Shown in pieces: positions 38,922 to 48,672 of a DNA stretch of 64,000 bases. The notes below the pieces were generated by a model. The model did no database searches. It had not been told where the DNA came from and saw nothing but the letters and a program-made list of their open reading frames with translations. Numbering within the stretch: the stretch's first letter is position 1; the number at the start of each line of letters is the position of its first letter. The position numbers and the translations under genes are program-made. Source of the stretch: JABDMH01 sp965223025 (GTDB lineage: Bacteria > Bacteroidota > Bacteroidia > Chitinophagales > Saprospiraceae); contig CBDCVP010000023.1 in NCBI GenBank assembly GCA_965223025.1, forward strand, positions 558,001 through 622,000. Direction: 5' to 3'.

Positions 38922-39896
38922 TTAACCCACTACCTCAGTGTGTTCTGCAAAGACTTCAGGCGACATTTCAGATTGCGATTTTATATTCTTTGCCTTCATC
39001 TCCCTTTGGATTTCCTTGACGGTTTTACGAGAACCATCTTCGCTCCATCCTGGAGGCCCAAATGTATACATGAATCTTCCTTTCCATGTTTTGGCTTGGG
39101 TCACATCTCGCCAGATGTCGCAATATTCGTGGGTTAGTATATGCCATGGATGATAGGAGTTTGGAGGATGAAGGACACCGAATCGGATTTCATTGGACTC
39201 ATCATAATCCTTAAAAGTGCCAAATAGTCGATCAAACAGATTCAGATAACCTCCATGGTTTTTGTCCAGGTACTCGAGGTTGGAAGAATGATGTACATAA
39301 TGGTGCTTGTGCGTATTTAAGAATTTTTCCAGCCATCCGAGCCTGGGAATAAATTGGGTGTGCAGCTGAAACTGCCATAGTGACTCAATCATCATACAAC
39401 TCATCACCATAATGGGATGGAATCCTAAAGCTGGCAACCACATGTAAAAGAGGGGCTTGTACAGAAGAGTCACCCAACCATTGCGAATGCCGGTGCCAAG
39501 ATTGAAGTGATCTGAAGAGTGGTGCACGATGTGAGCCGCCCAGAAAAACCGAACCTCATGGTTAGCTCTGTGAAACCAGTAGTAACTAAAGTCATCTAAG
39601 ACCTGGCAGATCAGCCAGGTAGCCAAGCCCCAGCCAAAGGCGCTATATCCCAATAAATTGGTGCGCACACCATCTACTTCTGGGTTAAAGAAATAGTAGA
39701 CACCGAAAAACAAGGCGATCGTCATTGCCTTGGTGCCGATCGCCACAAAAACGGATCCAATGCCCATAGAAGAACTTGCTGCCAAGTCTTTCCAATCGTA
39801 TAATTCAGGCTCATATTTTAGACTGAATATGAGCTCAACGATGATCAAAACCACGAAAGAGATGCCGCCGACAAGTTGGAGTGTTGAATAGTCCAT
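38922..39896 (-). CDS. Sterol desaturase / fatty acid hydroxylase-superfamily protein
   Basis: An integral membrane di-iron hydroxylase of about 324 residues. I start at the ATG at 39896 (MDYSTLQLV); an in-frame ATG at 39986 would add 30 residues without family resemblance. The histidine motifs are intact: HRANHE, HIVHHSS, and HKHHYVHHSS further along, which coordinate the di-iron centre. The family hydroxylates or desaturates sterols, fatty acids, carotenoids or the glyceryl ether of ether lipids; the target here is unknown. Five or so hydrophobic segments surround the motifs. Confidence 0.92.
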   Translation of the reverse strand: MDYSTLQLVGGISFVVLIIVELIFSLKYEPELYDWKDLAASSSMGIGSVFVAIGTKAMTIALFFGVYYFFNPEVDGVRTNLLGYSAFGWGLATWLICQVLDDFSYYWFHRANHEVRFFWAAHIVHHSSDHFNLGTGIRNGWVTLLYKPLFYMWLPALGFHPIMVMSCMMIESLWQFQLHTQFIPRLGWLEKFLNTHKHHYVHHSSNLEYLDKNHGGYLNLFDRLFGTFKDYDESNEIRFGVLHPPNSYHPWHILTHEYCDIWRDVTQAKTWKGRFMYTFGPPGWSEDGSRKTVKEIQREMKAKNIKSQSEMSPEVFAEHTEVVG

Positions 39897-40166
39897 TAGT
39901 GATGATTTCAGAAAGGGAGCGTAAGATATACATTCCTGTGGACATGCCGGCAGACTGGCCGATGATAACATGGCAGGTACAGTCAATACGGTGGCACCAA
40001 TGAGCTACCTCGTTTCCCAAAGGATTTCACAAGAACCTTAACAACCCCTTAAAGTTGAAGTTAATTAATGCTTAACATATTGATTTACTGGTCGTTGTAT
40101 GCAGCTTTCCCAATATCTTCTTGTCGATTAGAGTAGTTATTGTATCACTGAAAACCACGATCTATC

Positions 40167-40604
40167 ATGAAACAAATCTTACTGTTGATTATGTGTGTGC
40201 TGATGGTGTCGACCAGCTGCACCAAGGATGGCATCATTCGCCGCAAAGAAAACAAACTGGTAGGAGCGTGGGAGTTTGAGAAAGTCTTCTATAAACGAGA
40301 CAATGCACTCTTTCGCAAGAACATTACGCATGAGTATCGCAATGACGTTGTTGAATTTTTTCCTGACTATTCAGCCATCTACGATGACTTCTCACTCCAA
40401 GCGGTGTTCGATGGTGAGTGGTCGGTGATTGCCGACGAGGACTTTGATGACCTCGAACTTTTTGTGGATGCCGTCTTCTATGACTTCCTGAATCGGGAAG
40501 ACTTTTTTCTGTTTGGCAGCATCGATCGGCTCAATCGCAATAAGCTCAACCTTGAGGGCAGCGATCGTGCTGGGCGATTCACGTTTAAACTACGTCGACT
40601 ATAA
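40167..40604 (+). CDS. Small lipocalin-like lipoprotein
   Basis: A 145-residue lipoprotein (signal ending STSC, Cys18). The remainder begins LVGAWEFEKVFY and is rich in alternating beta strands, as in the lipocalin-like proteins of Bacteroidota, with acidic runs (DEDFDDLELFVD). Its ligand and partners are unknown. It stands alone, followed by the PadR operator region. Confidence 0.75.
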   Translation: MKQILLLIMCVLMVSTSCTKDGIIRRKENKLVGAWEFEKVFYKRDNALFRKNITHEYRNDVVEFFPDYSAIYDDFSLQAVFDGEWSVIADEDFDDLELFVDAVFYDFLNREDFFLFGSIDRLNRNKLNLEGSDRAGRFTFKLRRL

Positions 40605-40712
40605 TCTCTGGCTGCAATGGGATCCCCGAATTCCATGGTCAATCACGACGGGGATCATGCATTTACCACCAAGGTCACTGGAAGTACCTTCGTCGATGAT
40701 TTGATGTCGTTT

Positions 40713-40776
40713 GTATAGTATTATGCTTCATGGTAGTACTTTGTATTGCATGGTACTATACAAGTTGTTATATTTG
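40713..40776 (+). promoter_or_regulatory. PadR-type operator and promoter of the PadR-PspC operon
   Basis: GTATAGTA (40713-40720) and TACTATAC (40754-40761) form a perfect inverted repeat enclosing a nested TAGTAC/GTACTA pair (40734-40739, 40753-40758). CATGGTA recurs with 20-base spacing (40729 and 40749). A TATATTTG box at 40769-40776, with ATTG 20 bases before, matches the Bacteroidota promoter. The box ends only 4 bases before the ATG, so the transcript would be nearly leaderless. Autoregulation by PadR is inference. Confidence 0.6.
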
Positions 40777-40780
40777 TGAC

Positions 40781-41122
40781 ATGAAATTAGAAAACACGAA
40801 AGCACAGATGCGCAAAGGAGTACTTGAACTTTGCATACTGTCACTACTGTCTGAGGGGGAGATGTACCCTTCTGACATTATTGCCAAGTTGAAAGAGCAA
40901 GAACTGATCGTCGTCGAGGGGACGATGTATCCTTTGTTGACCAGACTAAAGAATGCTGGTATTCTGGCCTACACTTGGAAAGAATCCACCAGTGGGCCAC
41001 CTCGTAAGTACTTTCACCTCACAGAGATGGGTACCGATTTTTTGAAAGAGCTACTTGCCACATGGCAGAGACTAGTTAATGTAGTAAATGAATCAACTAA
41101 AAACCTTATAGAGAATGAATAA
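40781..41122 (+). CDS. PadR-family transcriptional regulator
   Basis: A 113-residue winged-helix protein beginning MKLENTKAQMRKGVLELCIL, which fixes the start; an in-frame ATG at 40730 lies in the operator. The winged helix includes EGEMYPSDIIAKL and the recognition and wing region VVEGTMYPLLTRLKNAG, then STSGPPRKYFHLTEMG. PadR proteins are dimeric repressors. The stop codon overlaps the start of the PspC gene by 8 bases, giving translational coupling; this pair is common in Bacteroidota and linked to envelope stress. Autoregulation is likely from the inverted repeats just upstream. Confidence 0.93.
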   Translation: MKLENTKAQMRKGVLELCILSLLSEGEMYPSDIIAKLKEQELIVVEGTMYPLLTRLKNAGILAYTWKESTSGPPRKYFHLTEMGTDFLKELLATWQRLVNVVNESTKNLIENE

Positions 41123-41777
41123 GACACACAATATTAATGTCGGTGGAATGCCCTTTACCATTGATACCGACGCCTATCAATATTTGGAAGACTATCTGGA
41201 TAAAATCGATCTTCACTTTCGTCATGCCGAAGGTTATGAAGAGATCATCGATGACATTGAGCGGAGGATCGCTGAGTTGCTTGAGTATCAGGTACGCAAT
41301 AAGAAGATAGTATCCTACAAAGACGTAGCCCATGCTATTTCTACTATGGGTACACCGGCAGATTTTGAAGATGATGAAGTGGACAAAGCTACCGGTGCAG
41401 CTCAGGGGAGTGAGTATAAGACAGGCAAAAAACTTTTTCGCGATCCAGATGATAAGATCATTGGCGGAGTTTGTTCGGGTCTCGCGGACTATTTTGGGAT
41501 CCAAGATGCAATCTGGGTACGGATTGGCTTCGCCCTAACCGCCTTGGGTGGCGGAATCGGAGTTCCCGTGTACCTATTGATGTGGGCCATCGTACCTCTG
41601 GCGAAAACTCCGAGGGATTTCTTGATGATGCGAGGTGAATCCATCAACGTGACCAATATCGCTCGGATCGTCGAGGAAAAGGTAGAGCAGATCACAGATC
41701 ATCTATCTGAGTTGGGACACGATTGGAAGGAGAAGAAGCGAAAAAAAAAGTCGTGCAGAAAGGAGAAAAAGTCATGA
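41115..41777 (+). CDS. PspC-domain membrane protein
   Basis: A 220-residue protein. The N-terminal cytosolic domain (about 1-90) has IDDIERRIAELL and the ISTMGTPADFED segment seen in the PadR-partner PspC proteins. The PspC domain follows (about 105-165): KKLFRDPDDKIIGGVCSGLA, a GIQDAIWVRIGFAL stretch and a membrane helix. The C-terminus is amphipathic and ends in a Lys/Arg run encoded by a 9-A tract near 41740-41750. Homologues are often longer, so a frame slip at this tract could have shortened the protein. It probably senses or stabilises the inner membrane. Confidence 0.9.
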   Translation: MNKTHNINVGGMPFTIDTDAYQYLEDYLDKIDLHFRHAEGYEEIIDDIERRIAELLEYQVRNKKIVSYKDVAHAISTMGTPADFEDDEVDKATGAAQGSEYKTGKKLFRDPDDKIIGGVCSGLADYFGIQDAIWVRIGFALTALGGGIGVPVYLLMWAIVPLAKTPRDFLMMRGESINVTNIARIVEEKVEQITDHLSELGHDWKEKKRKKKSCRKEKKS

Positions 41778-42677
41778 CTGTGACGCCTTGTAGAAATGGA
41801 TTCTTACTTTGACCGAATCTGTCAATAAGGGATGCTTAGGTATGGCGTTTTGCCAGGAGTGCATCCAAATTGGAGTTGATTAAGCCGAAATTTTTTGTTG
41901 CAGAATCCTTGGTTGTAAAAGTGGGAATCAATTGGTTGCTTAATTCACCAGTATCCGTGGATCCTTTTCAGGAGTGGTTTTGACTCAAGGGCTATGTGTG
42001 AAATAAAAAGGGTCTTGGCCATACTTAGTGGGTTCTGGTCAGAGAACCCAGAGCAGGAATAGTGGAATGCTCCTAGAGCGAGGATCCGTGTCAAGACCAA
42101 AGGACATCAATGAACCACTTAGCATCAATGAGCCATGAGTGATGGACTGATTATGATCAAATTTCTATAGCTGACAAGTGAGCCCACTGATAATAAGGGA
42201 TTTCTAAAGGATGTTCAACTAAAATCGGAAGATACCCACTAAATAAACTAAGTGCCAATTAAAAAGCTGAATAAAAAATATTTATTCAGCTTTTTAATTT
42301 TCGGTGAGGCTTTTCTCTGTGTAAGAAAGTGTCCCGATATTTCTTTATTTCAATATGCTTGTTGCGCTTCGCCAGCAAATCATGACGATTGAACGCCTAT
42401 TACTTATAAGAAACGGAACAACCTCGTTCAAGGTTACCGTACGGTGGCAAAAGCGCAGTGAGCCCTTTTGCCCCTAAATGGTCAGGTGGACTCATATTTA
42501 ACTCTTTGTTGGATGAAGGACATCCGGTTACCAAAATATTGGGCTTCAGTACACAAGACGAGCATTTTACCTCCCTTCTTGCTTAATAGCAATCTAAGAT
42601 TTTTTTTAATAAGATGCAAGGGATATATCGAAATATTTGGAAAATAAACAGGTCCAGGCCAACGTCTTCTCAGCAGT
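41778..42677. other. Long intergenic stretch without a gene
   Basis: About 900 bases with no supported ORF; a minus-strand 81-codon ORF at 42482-42727 lacks any recognisable feature and overlaps the kinase gene start. The stretch holds a perfect hairpin terminator (42257-42299). The rest shows no repeat or RNA I can name. Confidence 0.5.
42257..42299. terminator. Perfect 19-base-pair hairpin terminator
   Basis: A 19-base arm (42257-42275) is exactly complementary to 42281-42299 around a 5-base loop. The outer stem is A/T-rich with GCTGA near the middle, so both strands end in U-rich RNA. It is about 480 bases past the PspC stop codon, far for a simple terminator, so an unrecognised transcript may end here. 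Confidence 0.75.
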
Positions 42678-45611
42678 ATGTTTAGAGAAATTCGATGGCT
42701 ACAAATCTCGCTGATGGTTGGGATCACATGGGTTTGTCATGCACAGGTAAATCAATTTACCTTCTATGGTGTGAAGGCAGGACTTTCGTCACTGCAGGTA
42801 ACCGATGTGATCAGTGATGAACATGGTTACATCTGGGTTACTACTTATGGTGCGGGTATATCGAGATTTGATGGTGATCGTTTCATCAATTACCACGATC
42901 CGAAGACGTTGGGTGGCCAGTTTTACCACACGGCTTTTGAAGGCGATGGTCGCCTTTGGTTTGGAGGTGAAGGTGTGCTCACTTCTCATACCCGAGGTCA
43001 TTGGAAATTCCAAAAGGTAGCGTTCGATATCTACCACGGCAATACACAATGTGACGGCAAAATACTCCTTGGTACTTCGACCGGATTGGCCTATATATCG
43101 GAGGATGGCGAAGTAATTCTTGATCGAGATTTGGTGGGAGAGGCGATCTATGAGACTGCCTGGCATCGGGACACTCTGTGGGCGATTGCCGAAGCCCACC
43201 TGCTTTATCTGGATCGGGATCAGTGGAAGACCTATACAGATCTTCCCCAGCTTAACGGCCCTAGAACCACTTTCTGTGTCGATTCGGATGATGTGTTGTG
43301 GCTCGCCGGGGAGCAGATCGGGCTGATGCACAAAGATGGGAGGGCTTTTAAACAGATTCTTGCTGCAGACCGGTTACCCAATGATTACATTACCAATTTG
43401 ACACCTGGGTCATTGGGGACTATCTATATCGGTACCTCTCGTAGAGGGTTGTATGTGTGGCAGACTATTGATGCACTATGGCAAGCTTTGTCTCCAAATA
43501 ATAGCGAGCCTCTGCATGTGGCCGCTATGGCTTATGACCCTTGGGACAACGCTTTTTTGGCTGGCAGAGGTAGTGGCCTGGTCAAATATGCCAGCCAGCA
43601 TTTTGTGTCTCATGAAGCGCTCTCCGGATCCACGGTGCGACGGCTAAAACCGGAGGATGATGGAGCCACCATCTACTTGACCAATGGAAAAATGGATCGT
43701 ATTGCCGGGACAGAGATCAGGGCAATTGATGATTTGGTGTTCACGGAGGATGAGACCTTGCAGGTTAGTTTGCATTCAACAAATGGCCAGGAGTGGTTTG
43801 GGACTTCTCGGGGTCTCTACCTCCGCAAGAGTGAAGTCGTCCTAAGGGTGGTTGATACGACATTCGAGGATCTGCTCACGATACATGATATGCTGATGCT
43901 GGATACCCAGCAGTTGCTTGTTACAGCGGAGCAGGGGACCTATCTCTTAGAAGATATTAGTTGCCATGATAGTAGTGAAATGGCCTCTGTTCGAATGATT
44001 TTTCTATGTCAAGAATACGGTGAGCAATTACTATGTACAGATTCTTTGGTATGGTTATTTGGTCAGCGCTACCTTGCGTATCTGCACAAGGACCAGCTCT
44101 CGGCAGGGCCGACGCAGGTACCTCTGGGTGAGGTGAGACTGACCAATGCAACTCGCTGGAATGAGAGGGGTTTGATGGTGGCTTCTCGTGAGGGTGAATT
44201 ATATTTTATAGACGAGACAGTGCCCGATATAGTGGTACCCTTTCCTGGAAATTCTGCACTACCTATTGATCAGGTGAGATCGATGGCACTGCACGACGGT
44301 AAACTTTGGATCAGCACCCGCAATTCCATCATTCAGCTCACCATTCATCGTGATTTATCCTGGTCGGCCGTGGAAGAACTCGACGTGCGTCATGGGCTTC
44401 CTAATGTAGAGTTTATTCAGACTCCTGCATACGTGGATAAAGAGGGTCACGTCTTCTTTGCCACAGCAAGGGGTATTCTTGAACTTTTGCCAGAAGTAGT
44501 CAATACGCGCACTTTCAGTGGCCCTCGTCTGTTCGTTCGTTCCATATCATGTGAGGATGAGGAGGTCACAGCAGGATGGGAGACAATGGGTGGTTTCACA
44601 GTTCCCTACGAGAAAAGAGACATTTCGATCTCCCTACAGGCTGTCGATCAAAATTATCCCCTGGATCTGCGATATCAGTGGAAGCTGGAGGAAGGCTCTA
44701 CAAATAATGATTGGGTTACACCCTCGAGATCTGGGATGGTCAATTTAGTGTCTCTTTCACCAGGCACCTATGACTTTATCGCTCGGTCAAGCAATCGAGT
44801 GGGAGCTTTATCACGACCTGTCAGCTTCTCTTTCCAAATAGAGAAACCCATTTGGATGATGTGGTGGTTTTGGACCATTCCATCACTTGGAATCTTCATT
44901 TTCAGTATGGTGATCTATCGCTGGCGGATGGGGCTTGTCGTGGCTAGCAACCATAAACGCACAATCGCTCTTGAACAAAAGAATAGTCGATTAAAATTGG
45001 AACAATCTGCTCTTCGACTGCAGATGAATCCTCACTTTATATTTAATGTTTTGCAAAGTATCCAAGCAAAAGTGATGACAGGTACCCGTGATCAGGCGAG
45101 AAAGGACATTCAGGACTTTTCTTTTTTGATGCGCAGTTTCCTGGATCATTCAAGACACGACCTGATTACGCTGGAAGATGAGATTGCCGGCCTAACCAGA
45201 TATCTGGAGGTCGAAAGAAGTCTACAAAATAGAAGATTTGACTATACCATTGCACTACCAAAAGATCTTGATCCTTCTTTCTACAAACTGCCTCCCATGT
45301 TGATCCAGCCTTTTTTAGAGAATGCCATTAAACATGGTATGCCGGAGAAGAATGTGAAAGGAATGATACATTTGAGTTTTCGTTGGAAGGGGAAATATTT
45401 GGTTTGTGAAATAAGAGACCTTGGCACAGGTTGGGATCTAGCCCGTCTAAACGAGGAAAGTGGATCTGCAGGAATAAGCATTACGAGGGATAGGTTGAAA
45501 TCATATCTCAATCAAACATCTTTTGATCCGTTGAGTATTGAGAAAGTGACTGATGAATATGGAAATAGTAAAGGTACTTGTGTGAGGATTATTTTACCGT
45601 TGAGTGAATAA
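42678..45611 (+). CDS. Sensor histidine kinase with periplasmic beta-propeller (LytS-type)
   Basis: A 977-residue inner-membrane sensor. A signal peptide (about 1-22, CHAQ) is followed by a two-component-regulator propeller of recurring ITxxxxDxxGxxWxGT-like units (about 30-630). A Y_Y_Y-type beta domain lies at about 655-735 (SLSPGTYDFIARSSN), then one membrane helix at about 740-760. A short coiled coil leads to the His_kinase domain with MNPHFIFN (phospho-acceptor His786) and the ATP-binding PFLENAIKHGM and GTGWDLARL segments. The kinase core is the LytS/YehU type, which pairs with LytTR regulators; the response regulator gene starts 9 bases downstream. The propeller probably senses a carbohydrate or other periplasmic ligand; this is inference. 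Confidence 0.94.
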   Translation: MFREIRWLQISLMVGITWVCHAQVNQFTFYGVKAGLSSLQVTDVISDEHGYIWVTTYGAGISRFDGDRFINYHDPKTLGGQFYHTAFEGDGRLWFGGEGVLTSHTRGHWKFQKVAFDIYHGNTQCDGKILLGTSTGLAYISEDGEVILDRDLVGEAIYETAWHRDTLWAIAEAHLLYLDRDQWKTYTDLPQLNGPRTTFCVDSDDVLWLAGEQIGLMHKDGRAFKQILAADRLPNDYITNLTPGSLGTIYIGTSRRGLYVWQTIDALWQALSPNNSEPLHVAAMAYDPWDNAFLAGRGSGLVKYASQHFVSHEALSGSTVRRLKPEDDGATIYLTNGKMDRIAGTEIRAIDDLVFTEDETLQVSLHSTNGQEWFGTSRGLYLRKSEVVLRVVDTTFEDLLTIHDMLMLDTQQLLVTAEQGTYLLEDISCHDSSEMASVRMIFLCQEYGEQLLCTDSLVWLFGQRYLAYLHKDQLSAGPTQVPLGEVRLTNATRWNERGLMVASREGELYFIDETVPDIVVPFPGNSALPIDQVRSMALHDGKLWISTRNSIIQLTIHRDLSWSAVEELDVRHGLPNVEFIQTPAYVDKEGHVFFATARGILELLPEVVNTRTFSGPRLFVRSISCEDEEVTAGWETMGGFTVPYEKRDISISLQAVDQNYPLDLRYQWKLEEGSTNNDWVTPSRSGMVNLVSLSPGTYDFIARSSNRVGALSRPVSFSFQIEKPIWMMWWFWTIPSLGIFIFSMVIYRWRMGLVVASNHKRTIALEQKNSRLKLEQSALRLQMNPHFIFNVLQSIQAKVMTGTRDQARKDIQDFSFLMRSFLDHSRHDLITLEDEIAGLTRYLEVERSLQNRRFDYTIALPKDLDPSFYKLPPMLIQPFLENAIKHGMPEKNVKGMIHLSFRWKGKYLVCEIRDLGTGWDLARLNEESGSAGISITRDRLKSYLNQTSFDPLSIEKVTDEYGNSKGTCVRIILPLSE

Positions 45612-45620
45612 ACCAAAAGT

Positions 45621-46358
45621 ATGATTCGAGCGATCATCATCGACGATTTTTTACAGGCGCAACAACTACTCCAAGCTGATCTTGCGAGTTATTGTCCAAG
45701 CGTAAACATCGTGGGCACAGCAGATGGAGTGATTTCAGGTGCAAAATTGATCAAAAACTCCTCGTTTGATCTCCTGTTTCTTGATATCGAATTAGGGGAT
45801 GGGACGGGATTCGATTTGTTGCAAATTCTTCCAGAAATATCTTTTAAAATTATTTTCACGACGGCTTCGGATCAGCATGCCATCCGGGCTTTCAGATTTT
45901 CAGCCATAGATTATCTGCTCAAACCCATCGACCCTGAAGAATTAAAAAGTGCCGTTGATAAAATCGATCTGGACTCGGATGCGAAAGTTGATGTTTTACT
46001 CGAGCACTGGAGGGATCGAGAAAAATTGAAACGGCTCGCGCTGCACAACAGTGATAAAATTCTGATAGCAACCTTAGAAAATATAGTACGATGCGAGTCA
46101 GAGAATAACTATACGACATTCCATTTTGTGGATGGGACGACCTTTTTAGTGTCTAAGACCCTGAAATATTACGAACAGATTTTGACCGAGCTCGGATTTC
46201 TACGGGTGCACCAGTCCCATCTTGTCAATATGGTACACGTACTGGCTTTTGACAAAGGTGAAGGTGGATTCCTGGTCATGCATGGACAGACTCAGATACC
46301 AGTGGCTGTGCGCAAACGAACTATTCTCATGTCGGTCATAGAGAAAATGGGTCATTGA
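45621..46358 (+). CDS. LytTR-family response regulator
   Basis: A 245-residue cytosolic regulator. The receiver domain (about 1-120) has acidic pocket D8-D9, phospho-acceptor Asp55 (LFLDIELGD) and the conserved Lys in LLKPIDPEEL. The C-terminal LytTR DNA-binding domain (about 145-243) shows RCESENNYTTFHF, FLRVHQSHLVN and the VAVRKR end. It is the cognate of the propeller histidine kinase, with 9 bases between the genes. Its targets are not visible here, but the lipoprotein gene 31 bases downstream probably shares the operon. Confidence 0.95.
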   Translation: MIRAIIIDDFLQAQQLLQADLASYCPSVNIVGTADGVISGAKLIKNSSFDLLFLDIELGDGTGFDLLQILPEISFKIIFTTASDQHAIRAFRFSAIDYLLKPIDPEELKSAVDKIDLDSDAKVDVLLEHWRDREKLKRLALHNSDKILIATLENIVRCESENNYTTFHFVDGTTFLVSKTLKYYEQILTELGFLRVHQSHLVNMVHVLAFDKGEGGFLVMHGQTQIPVAVRKRTILMSVIEKMGH

Positions 46359-46389
46359 AAGAGTGTGATAATAGTTTTATTTTGGTAGC

Positions 46390-47640
46390 ATGTACCGATA
46401 TACGTTTGTTGTCTATTTGTTTTCAATGTTGACCTTATTCGCCTGTGTCAGTGAGACTGCACCGGCAAATAATGGAGACCAAGAAATACATCTTAACACT
46501 TTTGGTCAGGATCAGAGCTTTTTACAAACCCACGATCAGGGTCTCATTGTTTTGAGCAATGGTGACGATACCGAGGGTAAGGTACTGGTATCGGCAAAGT
46601 ACCAAGGAAAAGTATTTACCTCGACAGCAGAAGGGCCGGAGGGATATAGTTTTGGCTGGATAAACTACCCTGCCTTTGCCTCCACAAAGCTCGATGAACA
46701 CATGAATGCGTATGGAGGAGAAAATCGATGCTGGCTTGGACCGGAAGGTGGGCAGTTTTCGATTTTTTTTCCGAAGGGATCAAAGTTTGAATTTGCTCAG
46801 TGGAAAACACCTGCTCCCATCGACTCAGAGGAGTGGAAAGTCCTTCAAAGGGGGGCGAGTTTTGTAAGCATGGGAAAGGAGGCTTCGATGGCCAATTACT
46901 TGGGCAAGACTTTCCACTTGAGCATCGAACGGCGTGTTTCTATCTTGACTGATCAGGAGATCATAGTTCAGTATGGTGATCCTGCTCGTCGGCTGGCAAC
47001 TGTGGCCTATCAAACGGAGAATAGCATTACCAATAGGGGGGAGACTGCCTGGTCGCGAGACAGTGGCAGTATCTGCATTTGGATACTGGATATGTTTCCT
47101 ACGTCAGATGAGACAGTGATCCTCATCCCATATCAAGAGCATGAGGACAAGACGACCGATGTGCGATCAGATTATTTTGGACAGGTCCCACCAAATAGGT
47201 TGGAAGTAAATGAAGGACTGGTGTTATTCATGGCCGATGGCACAGATCGTGGCAAAATTGGATTACCACCGAGCATCTCCTCAAATATTGCTGGCAGCAT
47301 CGACCTCAAGAATCAAGTCTTGACACTGGTTCACTTTGACCTGGTGGATGCTGCTCCCTATCTGAGACAAGAATGGCGATTACATGAAGATCCTTTTAAT
47401 GGGGATGTGGTCAATGCTTACAATGATGGACCACTTGAGGATGGATCGCAGATGGGCCCGTTCTACGAGTTGGAAAGTTTGTCTCCAGCAGCCCTACTCC
47501 AGCCGGGTGAGTCTATGAGTCATCGGCATACGGTATACCATTTCAAAGGTCCATTGGATCAGATTGCTGTACTTGCCAAGGAGTGGCTAGCTGTGGACTT
47601 AGATCAGGTTAGAACATTTGTATCTCAGGTGGACAGATAG
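46390..47640 (+). CDS. Conserved lipoprotein (DUF6786-like)
   Basis: A 416-residue lipoprotein (signal ending LFAC, Cys19). The rest is a mostly beta protein with RRVSILTDQEI in the first half and TLVHFDLVDAAPYLRQEW in the second; the latter and SFGWINYPAF resemble the galactose-mutarotase-like fold of DUF6786 proteins. I recognise the family only tentatively, and no catalytic role is known. Its position after the kinase and regulator genes (31-base gap) suggests that it is a third member of that operon, perhaps binding a sugar ligand. Confidence 0.7.
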   Translation: MYRYTFVVYLFSMLTLFACVSETAPANNGDQEIHLNTFGQDQSFLQTHDQGLIVLSNGDDTEGKVLVSAKYQGKVFTSTAEGPEGYSFGWINYPAFASTKLDEHMNAYGGENRCWLGPEGGQFSIFFPKGSKFEFAQWKTPAPIDSEEWKVLQRGASFVSMGKEASMANYLGKTFHLSIERRVSILTDQEIIVQYGDPARRLATVAYQTENSITNRGETAWSRDSGSICIWILDMFPTSDETVILIPYQEHEDKTTDVRSDYFGQVPPNRLEVNEGLVLFMADGTDRGKIGLPPSISSNIAGSIDLKNQVLTLVHFDLVDAAPYLRQEWRLHEDPFNGDVVNAYNDGPLEDGSQMGPFYELESLSPAALLQPGESMSHRHTVYHFKGPLDQIAVLAKEWLAVDLDQVRTFVSQVDR

Positions 47641-47717
47641 TTGTTCCAACACTGAAACTTCATAGGTCCAATCCATGACGATTTTCTCCCCATGTCCCGG
47701 GCGGCGTATCCAGCGAT

Positions 47718-47753
47718 CATAACCACACGTCAGAATTCGGACGTGTGGTTATG
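47718..47753. terminator. Bidirectional hairpin between convergent genes
   Basis: A perfect 14-base-pair stem, with core AACCACACGTC / GACGTGTGGTT around an 8-base loop, lies between two convergent genes (46390-47640 plus and 47778-48503 minus). There is no long T-run, so termination strength is uncertain, but the position fits a shared terminator. Confidence 0.75.
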
Positions 47754-47777
47754 TCATTGATGATGGACTGATTTTTG

Positions 47778-48503
47778 TCAACACCCGATCTGTCCATCGG
47801 CGGAGATGATTAGAGTCCCATTTTTATTGATTTTAATTGTGATCTGATCCTGAGCCTCCGTAGTTTTTATCTCGGTGATGGTGCCATGATCATTTTCTAT
47901 AAATAAAAGGCTCCGGTCAAATTGACTTCTTTGTGCACGATCGGTGAACATACTTCGCATCACATTGAGGATCTCACTTGGTTTTGTATTTGGCATTTCA
48001 ATAGTGAGACGAAAAGAGTTTTCCTTCACAATGCGTCTGATTTTGATGCCTTGACTCAACAGATACCGCTGTGTATTGAAAGTGGAATCCAGCGTTTCTA
48101 CAAAATCGAAATGGTGATCTAGATATTCACCTAGAGTGTAGGCGAAAGAGAATCCCTCGTCCACAAGCTGATCTTCAGTACTTGGAAAGGGCAAACTGGA
48201 CAAGTACCCGTCAAAAAGATAGCCTTTGATGCCTTGGTAATTCACGAGGATCCAATGGCCATCAATGTAGTCGATACGATCAGCTTTGTCGGCTGCAAAG
48301 TCAAAGGTGTTCTCCACCACAACACGGTCACCATATCGGACAATATCTAGCACTTCGGCATCGATCTTTGGAAATGCCCTTAGGTTTAGACCACTCGGAG
48401 CAAAGACGTTGACTACCTCACCTTCTGTAAAAGGTGGTGCGGCGATGATTGGATGTACGTAGATTGCCATCAATAGCGAGAAAAGAATGCTTGTTTGTTT
48501 CAT
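47778..48503 (-). CDS. SH3-domain exported protein
   Basis: A 241-residue protein with a signal peptide (about residues 1-21). A bacterial SH3 domain follows at about 28-105, with GLNLRAFPKIDAEVLDIVRYGDRVVV and GIKGYLFDGYLSSLP. A second alpha/beta domain of unknown fold lies at about 115-240. SH3b domains often bind peptidoglycan or metal. It is monocistronic and convergent with the DUF6786 operon. Confidence 0.82.
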   Translation of the reverse strand: MKQTSILFSLLMAIYVHPIIAAPPFTEGEVVNVFAPSGLNLRAFPKIDAEVLDIVRYGDRVVVENTFDFAADKADRIDYIDGHWILVNYQGIKGYLFDGYLSSLPFPSTEDQLVDEGFSFAYTLGEYLDHHFDFVETLDSTFNTQRYLLSQGIKIRRIVKENSFRLTIEMPNTKPSEILNVMRSMFTDRAQRSQFDRSLLFIENDHGTITEIKTTEAQDQITIKINKNGTLIISADGQIGC

Positions 48504-48672
48504 GATATTTATTGTTTTTCTGATGTCAATCTACTACCAAAGTCATCCGGGAAACACAATAAATCATGATTTGCAGGTAAATGATTAGGATACGTTTGGG
48601 TTGGGTGAGAATATGTACTTGGAGTCAGATGGACAGCTGCTGCTGGGTATTCCTAAGAAATGGGTCCTTTCA

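Noticed and set aside
42482..42727. 81-codon minus-strand ORF
   Set aside because: Overlaps the start of the histidine kinase gene on the other strand; composition unlike a protein and no family resemblance.
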